5,443 bases of DNA. Source: Betaproteobacteria bacterium. Lineage in GTDB: Bacteria > Pseudomonadota > Gammaproteobacteria > Burkholderiales > Burkholderiaceae. The position numbers were made by a program, and so were the translations under genes. Shown here piece after piece: positions 1-5,137 of this stretch (positions within the stretch are counted from its first letter, which is position 1; each line of letters opens with the position of its first letter). Location: NCBI GenBank assembly GCA_013205155.1, contig JABMMT010000269.1, positions 1-5,443 of the forward strand, read 5' to 3'. The notes beneath the pieces are model-generated. The model saw nothing but the letters and a program-made list of their open reading frames with translations. It did no database searches and was not told the origin of the DNA.

Positions 1-575
1 GGATTAGGTAAACAACGAACATCAAAAACCAAATCAGCTTCGCTTGGAACCCCTTTTTTGAAACCAAAGGATTCAAAAATGATTGTCAGTCCAAGAGGCT
101 TATCTTGGAGTAAATCCTGAATCCAGGAGCGTAATGCATGAGCTGGAATACTACTCGTATCAATGCTGTGAGCTTGGTTGCGCAATGGCTCTAGAAGCTG
201 ACGCTCCTTATCGATCGCCTCAATGAGTGTTGCTGATTGTGACTGTTCTGCATTGGTAGAGAGAGGGTGGCGACGTCTTGTTTCTGAGAAACGCTGCACT
301 AAAGTATTGGTATTAGCATTTAAGAAGACAACCCTTACCTGATGATTGCGTCCTAAGTTCTCTAAAATTGACGGAAGCGCTTCAATCGATTGGCCGCGAC
401 GTGCATCTATGGCAACAGCAACGCGCTCACATTTTTCATTTTCGAGAGTGCTGATGAGATTTTCTAATAAAGAAACTGGGAGATTGTCTACGCAGTCGTA
501 ACCCGCATCCTCAAAAGCTCTTAGGGCTACTGATTTACCTGAGCCTGATATTCCGGTAATCAGATTGATTTGCAT
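1..575 (-). CDS. rapZ: RapZ family nucleotide-binding protein, 5' part only (C-terminus outside window)
   Basis: This is the N-terminal 191 residues of a RapZ/YvcJ-family P-loop protein; the family is about 285-290 aa, so the C-terminal third lies beyond the left edge. Visible are the Walker A motif GISGSGKS at residues 8-15, a Walker B-like strand VAVAIDAR around 52-59, the family hallmark FSETRRRHPL near 96-105, and ESFGFKKGVP followed by ADLVFDVR near 168-187. In E. coli RapZ binds the small RNA GlmZ and directs RNase E to it, controlling GlmS and amino-sugar supply. The RNA-binding part is in the C-terminal domain, which cannot be inspected here, so that role is only inferred for this organism. 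The start is the ATG at 575, three nucleotides after the hprK stop. There is no strong Shine-Dalgarno, which suggests coupling to hprK translation. Family assignment is very secure. Confidence 0.95.
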   Translation of the reverse strand, partial: MQINLITGISGSGKSVALRAFEDAGYDCVDNLPVSLLENLISTLENEKCERVAVAIDARRGQSIEALPSILENLGRNHQVRVVFLNANTNTLVQRFSETRRRHPLSTNAEQSQSATLIEAIDKERQLLEPLRNQAHSIDTSSIPAHALRSWIQDLLQDKPLGLTIIFESFGFKKGVPSEADLVFDVRCLPN

Positions 576-578
576 GAT

Positions 579-1565
579 TTAAAGCAGGCGCCCTTGTGAT
601 TTCGTTGAGTCGGCTTCAGCGTTCATTTGTAAACGCTGGCGCTCCATAAATTCTTTTAGAGTATCGATGCCGCGTAATTGCAAAATCGTATTTCGTACAG
701 CCGCCTCAACAAGTACCGCTAAGTTGCGACCTGCAGCCACTTGGATTTTGACTGTACGAATTGGTACGCCTAGGACATCGATGTGTTGAGCCTCCAATGG
801 TAATCTTTCGAATTCGCCATCCGTTCTTCGGACCAACTGAACAATCAGCCGTAATTTCAATTTTCGACGAACAGCAGTTTCGCCAAAAATAGTGCGAATA
901 TCCAATAAGCCTAGCCCGCGCACTTCCAGTAAGTTGCGCAGAATAATTGGACAACGGCCTTCGATATAGTCTGAACCTAATCTAGCAAAGTCAACTGCAT
1001 CATCGGCAACTAAGCCATGGCCGCGAGAAATAAGCTCTAGACCTAATTCACTTTTACCTAGTCCAGATTCGCCAGTAAGCAATACCCCTAAACCCAAAAT
1101 ATCCATGAATACGCCATGCATCGTAATTTGAGGAGCACCAATTTTGGTTAAGTAAATACGCAGATGATCAATCACCTCAGCAGCAGAAATACTGGTAGTA
1201 AATAGCGGAGTAGATGACCGTTGGCAAAAGAGTTGTAGGTCGGGATCCGCAGATTTTCCATCTGCAACGATGACACATGGTGGCGTTTTTGAAATTAAGC
1301 TAAAGATTTGCTCTTGTTTTTGCTCAAGCTCAAGTGCTGCGTGATAGTTAACCTCTTGTTCACCAAAGATTTGAATGCGACTAGGATGAATCAGATTTAA
1401 GTGGCCTACTAAATCTGAGCTGGCTGCAGCTGCCTTGACTGCTTCAGGCGGGAAGGTGCGGTCGGCGCCTTCTAGGCCCCCAATCCAAGAAAGCTTGAGA
1501 TCGGAAACATTATCATCAAAAATCTGTTGGGCAGTGACTCTATCTAAGAGTAAGGGTTGAGTCAT
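579..1565 (-). CDS. hprK: HPr kinase/phosphorylase HprK
   Basis: A bifunctional enzyme that phosphorylates and dephosphorylates the phosphocarrier HPr on its regulatory serine. Numbering from the chosen start (328 aa, normal family length), residues 1 to about 125 are the N-terminal HprK domain. The catalytic domain has the HG pair at 150-151, P-loop GESGLGKS at 165-172, the DD pair at 188-189, the family signature LEVRGLGLLDI at about 213-223 and the C-terminal AGRNLAVLVEAA segment. All expected motifs are present. I start at the ATG at 1565 because its ATGA overlaps the ptsN stop and a GGGG-type ribosome site lies about 9 nt upstream. A longer reading from a GTG at 1580 would add five residues and has no ribosome site. 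In proteobacteria that carry hprK beside ptsN, the enzyme is thought to tune the nitrogen-type PTS rather than sugar catabolite repression. HPr and Enzyme I are not in this window. Confidence 0.97.
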   Translation of the reverse strand: MTQPLLLDRVTAQQIFDDNVSDLKLSWIGGLEGADRTFPPEAVKAAAASSDLVGHLNLIHPSRIQIFGEQEVNYHAALELEQKQEQIFSLISKTPPCVIVADGKSADPDLQLFCQRSSTPLFTTSISAAEVIDHLRIYLTKIGAPQITMHGVFMDILGLGVLLTGESGLGKSELGLELISRGHGLVADDAVDFARLGSDYIEGRCPIILRNLLEVRGLGLLDIRTIFGETAVRRKLKLRLIVQLVRRTDGEFERLPLEAQHIDVLGVPIRTVKIQVAAGRNLAVLVEAAVRNTILQLRGIDTLKEFMERQRLQMNAEADSTKSQGRLL

Positions 1566-2023
1566 TTTGGTAATCCCCACTGTTGAAGCAAGTTACATAT
1601 TTTGCTCGGCTCGTTTGAAGAAGATAAAAATTGACGAGCATCCGAATCTGATAAAAGTTGCGCAATCGAAGATAAAATTTCAAGATGTTGTTGGGTCGCT
1701 TTTTCGGGGACTAGTAAAAAAATCAAAATAGATACTGGCTCACCATCGGGGGCAGCAAAATCAATCGCATTTTTTAATCGTATGAAGGCAGCAATCGGCT
1801 GCTTTAGACCCTTAACGCGACCATGAGGAATGGCAACGCCAGCCCCTAGAGCTGTGGATCCCAAATCTTCACGCGCATTGAGAAAGCCAACTACTGCATT
1901 TGAGTCAATACCAACTTGCTTAGAAAATAATTCCCCTGCGGCTGCAAATGCATCTGCTCTGTTAGTAGCAGGGCTATCTAATGCAATGCAGTCGAGGGCA
2001 AAAAGATGCGTGAGGACATTCAT
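1562..2023 (-). CDS. ptsN: Nitrogen-regulatory PTS protein EIIA-Ntr (PtsN)
   Basis: A cytoplasmic 153-aa EIIA domain of the fructose/mannitol type, the terminal phosphoryl acceptor of the nitrogen PTS (EI-Ntr to HPr/NPr to PtsN). The phospho-accepting histidine is visible in GAGVAIPHGRVKGL at residue 67, close to His73 of the E. coli protein, and is followed by the typical IAAFIRL strand and a FLLVPEK segment. There is no EIIB or EIIC domain, which fits a regulatory rather than transport role: in other bacteria it controls potassium transport and stress responses through its phosphorylation state. The start is uncertain: ATG at 2023 or TTG at 2029 (two residues longer). Neither has a well-spaced Shine-Dalgarno; I prefer the ATG. 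It lies 33 nt after hpf and its stop overlaps the hprK start by four bases. Confidence 0.95.
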   Translation of the reverse strand: MNVLTHLFALDCIALDSPATNRADAFAAAGELFSKQVGIDSNAVVGFLNAREDLGSTALGAGVAIPHGRVKGLKQPIAAFIRLKNAIDFAAPDGEPVSILIFLLVPEKATQQHLEILSSIAQLLSDSDARQFLSSSNEPSKICNLLQQWGLPK

Positions 2024-2031
2024 ATCCAATG

Positions 2032-2037
2032 ATTATA
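2032..2037 (-). promoter_or_regulatory. Possible -10 box just upstream of ptsN
   Basis: On the minus strand a perfect TATAAT lies in the short hpf-ptsN spacer, nine nucleotides before the ptsN ATG. No good -35 hexamer is found at 16-18 nt (the 17-nt position reads GTAATT). If used, transcription would start about at the ptsN start codon and give a nearly leaderless message. The match may equally be chance in an AT-rich spacer, so this is a weak call. Confidence 0.2.
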
Positions 2038-2056
2038 GGTGTCCTGAGGCACCAAA

Positions 2057-2380
2057 TTACTCAAAATGCCTATCCTGATGATGATCTTGAATCTTTTCCT
2101 TGTGTTTTACGACTTGACGCTCGAGTTTATCGACGACAGAGTCCATCGCATGGTAGAGGTCTGCATGATGAGCTTCGGCAAAAAGTTCCTTGCCCTTGAG
2201 GTGGAGGGTGATCTCAGCGCTTTGACGGAGATCCTTCTCTTTGGCGTTATCGACAACCAGAAAGGCTGAAGCATCAATGACATGGTCAAAGTGCTTTCGA
2301 ATTTTGGCTAAGCCAGCCTCAAGGTGCGTGCGCATGGCGGGGGTAACTTCCACATGACGGCTATTAATTTTGAGATTCAT
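2057..2380 (-). CDS. hpf: Short ribosome hibernation promoting factor (HPF/YhbH type)
   Basis: A 107-aa protein of the sigma-54 modulation / S30-EA family. It begins MNLKINSRHVEVTPAMRTHL, the classic HPF opening, followed by IRKHF, the VDASAFLVV-like strand segment (here IDASAFLVVDNAK) and the ADLYHAMDSVVDKLERQVVKHK helix that lies on the 30S decoding region. These proteins bind the 30S subunit in stationary phase and silence ribosomes. It is the short form: the C-terminal dimerisation domain of long HPF is absent, leaving a charged, His-rich tail (residues about 93-107). The start is set by AAGGAG six nucleotides before the ATG at 2380. A TTG at 2386 would begin directly against that ribosome site and is rejected. 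Usually the gene follows rpoN; here it follows lptB across a 184-nt gap, so it may have its own leader or promoter. Confidence 0.96.
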   Translation of the reverse strand: MNLKINSRHVEVTPAMRTHLEAGLAKIRKHFDHVIDASAFLVVDNAKEKDLRQSAEITLHLKGKELFAEAHHADLYHAMDSVVDKLERQVVKHKEKIQDHHQDRHFE

Positions 2381-2411
2381 CAGCAACTCCTTTTAAAAGT
2401 GCGTGCGCATG
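2324..2411 (-). repeat. 13-nt direct repeat spanning the hpf start region
   Basis: The 13-mer CATGCGCACGCAC (minus strand) occurs at 2399-2411 in the leader and at 2324-2336 inside hpf, where it encodes part of AMRTHL. The copies are exactly 75 nt apart and so in the same frame, but flanking bases do not match beyond a few positions. It may be chance or the trace of a small duplication. Confidence 0.35.
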
Positions 2412-2477
2412 CTCATGCCTGGGGTGCGCAGCAAGCCCCTGAAATTCTGGAGGTATCGCTTTGGGAAGGAAACTCAT
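2364..2477 (-). CDS. Possible 37-aa leader ORF overlapping the hpf start (hypothetical)
   Basis: An open frame from the ATG at 2477 to a TAA ending at 2364, encoding 37 residues that begin MSFLPKAIPP and include a His-rich stretch HPRHEHAHA. A GGAGG lies only three nucleotides before the ATG, closer than optimal. The ORF runs through the hpf ribosome site and overlaps the first 17 nt of hpf in another frame, so if translated it could couple to or compete with hpf initiation. The frame is open further upstream as well, to a TAA near 2534, so the ATG is not the only reading. I recognise no family and it does not resemble any part of RpoN that I know. It could simply be a random open frame in a leader. 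Confidence 0.18.
   Translation of the reverse strand: MSFLPKAIPPEFQGLAAHPRHEHAHALLKGVADESQN
2387..2392 (-). promoter_or_regulatory. Strong ribosome binding site of hpf
   Basis: AAGGAG on the minus strand, separated by six nucleotides from the ATG at 2380. It is the best Shine-Dalgarno in the window and decides the hpf start against the upstream in-frame TTG. Confidence 0.8.
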
Positions 2478-2487
2478 GAACCTCCAG
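2447..2487 (-). repeat. 8-bp inverted repeat (possible leader hairpin) upstream of hpf
   Basis: Perfect arms CTGGAGGT (2447-2454) and ACCTCCAG (2480-2487) around a 25-nt loop. In the minus-strand transcript the 5' arm contains the SD-like GGAGG and the 3' arm contains CCUCC, identical to the core of the 16S rRNA anti-SD. The loop carries the ATG of the possible leader ORF, so pairing would hide that ORF's ribosome site. No U tract follows, so it is not a simple terminator. The repeat is directly visible; function is inference. Confidence 0.45.
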
Positions 2488-2564
2488 CGTATCAGCGAAT
2501 TTGTTGAAAACCAAGGGGGGGAAGCACTTTTTTATTGCGTATCAGGCTGGGAAGCCCATCTGGC

Positions 2565-3332
2565 TTACATCCGGAAGTTTTCGCCTAAATAAACTCTTCG
2601 CACAGCATCGTTTTGAATAATTTGATCAGGCTTACCTTCAGCCAAAACGCTACCCTCGCTAATGATGTAAGCGTGATCACAAATTCCCAGGGTTTCTCGA
2701 ACGTTATGGTCAGTAATCAGAACCCCAATTTGGCGGTCACGCAGAAAACGAACAATCCTCTGAATTTCCCCAACGGCAATAGGGTCAACGCCCGCAAATG
2801 GTTCATCTAGCAAAATAAATTTTGGTGAAGAGGCTAGTGCTCTAGCAATTTCTACGCGCCGCCTTTCACCTCCCGAAAGAGACAGTGCCGGGTTGTTGCG
2901 AAGATGAGTGATTTGTAATTCACCTAAGAGCTCATCAAGACGTTGTGCAATTGCTGTCTTGCTTAATCGCTTACCGCCTTGTACTTGGAGCTCTAGTACG
3001 GCTTGAATATTTTCGGCAACATTGAGCTTACGAAATACCGAAGCCTCTTGAGGTAGGTAGGAGAGACCCATTCGTGCTCGCTCATGAATGGGTAGTTGGG
3101 TAATATCTGCGCCATCGAGCACGATATTGCCGCCATCTAAGGGCACTAAGCCCACAATCATGTAAAAAGAGGTCGTTTTACCCGCTCCATTTGGTCCTAG
3201 TAGGCCAACTACCTCACCGCATTTTACTTGTACGGATACGTCACGCACAACCGTTCTGGAGCCATAACGTTTCTGCAGGTGTTGCGCAGTAAGGGTTGGT
3301 GGATTATTGGTTTGATCTAAATCCGCTGTCAT
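2565..3332 (-). CDS. lptB: LPS export ABC transporter ATPase LptB
   Basis: The cytoplasmic ATPase of the LptB2FGC complex that extracts LPS from the inner membrane and pushes it along the Lpt bridge. All ABC motifs are intact: Walker A GPNGAGKTT at residues 46-54, Q-loop glutamine 95 in LPQEASVF, signature LSGGE at 152-156, Walker B FILLDEP with catalytic Glu177, and the switch histidine 209 in ITDHN. The C-terminus YLGENFRM is the standard LptB ending. At 255 aa it carries about 14 extra N-terminal residues relative to E. coli LptB (the catalytic positions are offset by exactly 14). The start ATG at 3332 overlaps the lptA stop as ATGA with only a poor Shine-Dalgarno, implying coupling to lptA. 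The partner permeases LptF/LptG are not in the window, as is usual. Confidence 0.97.
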   Translation of the reverse strand: MTADLDQTNNPPTLTAQHLQKRYGSRTVVRDVSVQVKCGEVVGLLGPNGAGKTTSFYMIVGLVPLDGGNIVLDGADITQLPIHERARMGLSYLPQEASVFRKLNVAENIQAVLELQVQGGKRLSKTAIAQRLDELLGELQITHLRNNPALSLSGGERRRVEIARALASSPKFILLDEPFAGVDPIAVGEIQRIVRFLRDRQIGVLITDHNVRETLGICDHAYIISEGSVLAEGKPDQIIQNDAVRRVYLGENFRM

Positions 3333-3898
3333 TTCTCTGATAGCACTTTTCGTCTTGGGGTAAGAATTGCTCTTGCCACGGGCAGCTCATCCGGTTTTAT
3401 ATCTTTTGGAGGTATAACTCGATAGTACTGCTTTACATCATCGTATTCAATTTTCCAGCCAGTCAGCTTGTCGAGCATTTGCATATTCAGAAGGCGCCTT
3501 AGAGTGGCATCACCAGTGAGTGTGAGCAACTCTGTCTTTGCATCATAGGTGGCATGAGTACTTCGACCTTGCATAAATTCATTAGCGCGTCCTTCGCGAC
3601 GTTGTCTAAAGGTGGCGACTGCTTCAGGCGTTCCCTTCATATCAATGAATTCATAGCCCTGAGGATCAATTCGAATTTGACCATCTTCACCAGTGACGAT
3701 GATGCTACCTTTGACCAGCAATATATCTCCATTGAGGTCATAAACTTGCGTCGTATCATTAGCAAACACTTTGTCCGCCTCAAGAATGATGGGTTTATCC
3801 TGATCAGCCTTTTCCGCATAGGCCAGTTGAAATACATTAACAACGACTAAGGCTAGGCATAGCAGAGCAAAAGGTAGATTGATCTTGAGGCTTTGCAT
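3329..3898 (-). CDS. lptA: Periplasmic LPS-bridge protein LptA
   Basis: A 189-aa OstA/LptA-domain protein that polymerises between LptC and LptD to form the periplasmic bridge along which LPS moves to the outer membrane. The N-terminus is a clear signal peptide: LKINLPF, a hydrophobic core ALLCLALVVVNVF and a cleavage site AYA-EK after residue 28. The mature part has the family pattern ILEADKVFANDTTQVYDLNGDILLVKG as successive beta strands (split here across residues about 36-62), then GQIRI, a THATYDAKTELLTLTGDA stretch, and a charged C-terminus. I choose the ATG at 3898, one nucleotide after the lptC stop, because it yields a normal signal peptide and a GGGAAG ribosome-like site lies about 10 nt upstream. 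A TTG at 3928 would place ten extra residues before it. Confidence 0.93.
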   Translation of the reverse strand: MQSLKINLPFALLCLALVVVNVFQLAYAEKADQDKPIILEADKVFANDTTQVYDLNGDILLVKGSIIVTGEDGQIRIDPQGYEFIDMKGTPEAVATFRQRREGRANEFMQGRSTHATYDAKTELLTLTGDATLRRLLNMQMLDKLTGWKIEYDDVKQYYRVIPPKDIKPDELPVARAILTPRRKVLSEK

Positions 3899-3899
3899 G

Positions 3900-4544
3900 C
3901 TATTGAGCTTCCCTTGGCGCGCGCTCAATACGACCTTTTACTCTGCCTAAAAGCCGCATACTCTGATCAACATTATTGAAAGTTCCCCCTATCGTGGAAT
4001 TCATGGTGGACATGCCTTGTTCAAGCGTCATCGGCTTGTCGGTCTCAATAATGTCATCGTTAATAAATACCTTGAAATAACTAGAGGCAGCCAGCATTCT
4101 AGCGCTTGCTGCTTGGGTCTCTGTAGCCTCTTGTGCAGGGCGATAGATTTGTGCATTGTCGTATAAATCCATAATCGTGACATCACCATCTATGTGCCCA
4201 GTATCCGCTCTCACAGTGACTGGCGCCTTATTAGTTTGAAAGAGCCGCATGCGAGGTGTCAGAACATCCATTGAGGCGTCATCATCGTAATGAATGAGTT
4301 TTTTACCGGTGACTCGATACTTAGTTGTGCCAAGCTCATTTAGGGCAGTCAAAGTTCCATCCACAATAGTGTAATCAGGCTCGTGAAGTCGCACGCGCTC
4401 AAGGGTTGATTTTTTTTCTTGAGGAGTATTTTTTTCAACTAAATAAAAAGTCAGCAGCGTCAGTAGCCCCATTAGTAGCAGTGGCATCAAGCCTAGGAGC
4501 ACACGGAAGACCCCTACTTTGATTTTTTGAGAATTCAATACCAT
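3900..4544 (-). CDS. lptC: LPS export inner-membrane anchor LptC
   Basis: A bitopic inner-membrane protein that receives LPS from LptB2FG and hands it to LptA. One transmembrane helix is visible at about residues 11-36 (GVFRVLLGLMPLLLMGLL onward), preceded by a short basic cytoplasmic tail. The rest is a periplasmic beta-rich domain with the DUF1239/LptC layout (TIVDGTLTALNELGTTKYRV, then LIHYDDDASMDVLTPRMRLF). At 214 aa it is somewhat longer than E. coli LptC (191 aa). LptC proteins are poorly conserved, so the call rests on the topology, these strand patterns and the invariant kdsC-lptC-lptA-lptB order. The ATG at 4544 is 3 nt after the kdsC stop, and the stop is 1 nt before lptA. Confidence 0.92.
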   Translation of the reverse strand: MVLNSQKIKVGVFRVLLGLMPLLLMGLLTLLTFYLVEKNTPQEKKSTLERVRLHEPDYTIVDGTLTALNELGTTKYRVTGKKLIHYDDDASMDVLTPRMRLFQTNKAPVTVRADTGHIDGDVTIMDLYDNAQIYRPAQEATETQAASARMLAASSYFKVFINDDIIETDKPMTLEQGMSTMNSTIGGTFNNVDQSMRLLGRVKGRIERAPREAQ

Positions 4545-4547
4545 GAC

Positions 4548-5120
4548 TTACTGACAAGCCTTATTCAAAAGTTCTTCGTAACGGTTTTGGGCTTTCAGTA
4601 TGAGATCACATACTTCGCGCACTGCGCTATTACCGCCTGCACGAGTAGTTACGAAATGGACATACTCTTTTACTGACTCATGAGCCTGTGCTGGGCAAAC
4701 ACAAAAACCAGCACTCTTCATCATGGCAAGATCTGGCCAGTCATCACCCATCACAGCACAATCTTTTGGAGTCATCCCCAAAGATTTGAGTACCTGATCT
4801 AAAGCAAGCGCTTTATTTTCAACTCCCATATGCACCTGTTTAATTCCGAGCTCTTTGCAACGGGCCAATACCATTTTGGAGTGACGACCAGTAATGATCG
4901 CTGTTGGAATGCTAGATTGCTCTAATAATTTGATGCCTAAGCCATCTTGAATATCAAAAGCTTTCAAAACTTCCTTACCATCAGCGCCAATCCATACTTG
5001 ACCATTGGTTAACACGCCATCTACATCTAGGACTAGCAGCTTGACCTTGCTCGCTCGCTCCCAGGCTTGTGGGTATTTAGTGCTGGGGTTTGTGACGTGG
5101 GTGCTAAAAGCGTTCGGCAT
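4548..5120 (-). CDS. kdsC: 3-deoxy-D-manno-octulosonate 8-phosphate phosphatase KdsC
   Basis: A 190-aa HAD-superfamily phosphatase that removes the 8-phosphate from Kdo-8-phosphate to release free Kdo for LPS. HAD motif I is LDVDGVLT with nucleophile Asp32 and acid/base Asp34; motif II is the threonine of ITGR at 77; Lys103 in ENKALAL is the motif III lysine; motif IV is MGDDWPDLAMM with Asp126, Asp127 and Asp130. There is no cap domain, as in other KdsC, which are tetramers that cover each other's active sites. The C-terminal RAGGNSAVREVCDLIL matches the family's glycine-rich tail, where GGxGAVRE is usual; here Ser replaces the third Gly. The start ATG at 5120 has no visible Shine-Dalgarno and lies 17 nt after kdsD, so re-initiation after kdsD is likely. 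Confidence 0.96.
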   Translation of the reverse strand: MPNAFSTHVTNPSTKYPQAWERASKVKLLVLDVDGVLTNGQVWIGADGKEVLKAFDIQDGLGIKLLEQSSIPTAIITGRHSKMVLARCKELGIKQVHMGVENKALALDQVLKSLGMTPKDCAVMGDDWPDLAMMKSAGFCVCPAQAHESVKEYVHFVTTRAGGNSAVREVCDLILKAQNRYEELLNKACQ

Positions 5121-5137
5121 AACTGAGATCGGTATCG

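Larger units (their letters stand above)
2381..2564 (-). other. lptB-hpf intergenic region at the usual site of rpoN
   Basis: A 184-nt spacer in an otherwise nearly gap-free operon. In many proteobacteria this position holds rpoN (about 450-500 codons); nothing here resembles the RpoN N-terminal glutamine-rich region or the C-terminal RpoN box. The spacer contains a C7 tract (G7 on the plus strand at 2515-2521), a T6 tract (2528-2533, plus strand), a 9-nt direct repeat, an inverted repeat, a possible small ORF and the hpf ribosome site. A weak promoter-like pair on the minus strand is TTGGTT, 17 nt, TACGCT (about 2488-2516), with three of six matches in each hexamer. After the lptB stop there is only a weak TGGG-CTT-CCCA hairpin without a U tract, so I do not call a terminator. 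Confidence 0.7.

Noticed and set aside
706..954. Minus-strand open frame of 82 codons inside hprK
   Set aside because: It is an alternative frame within the conserved HprK catalytic domain; the HprK frame explains the region fully.
1566..1580. GTG at 1580 as the hprK start
   Set aside because: It has no ribosome site, while the ATG at 1565 has one and forms the standard ATGA junction with ptsN.
1830..2078. Plus-strand open frame of 82 codons opposite ptsN
   Set aside because: It lies antisense to a gene with full family motifs, has no recognisable domain and fits a shadow frame.
2528..2564. Hairpin with nearby A/T tract after lptB as a terminator
   Set aside because: On the minus strand the stem is only four pairs (TGGG/CCCA) and is followed by A residues rather than U residues, so it does not fit an intrinsic terminator.
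2565..2567. Read-through extension of lptB by ten codons to the next in-frame TAA
   Set aside because: The protein already ends in the canonical YLGENFRM tail of the family, so the first TAA is the natural stop.
2613..2810. Plus-strand open frame of 65 codons opposite the end of lptB
   Set aside because: It is rich in Asn from antisense reading of conserved ABC-ATPase codons, with no domain and no ribosome site considered convincing.
3554..3850. Plus-strand open frame of 98 codons opposite lptA
   Set aside because: It is antisense to the well-supported lptA and shows no family motif; treated as a shadow.
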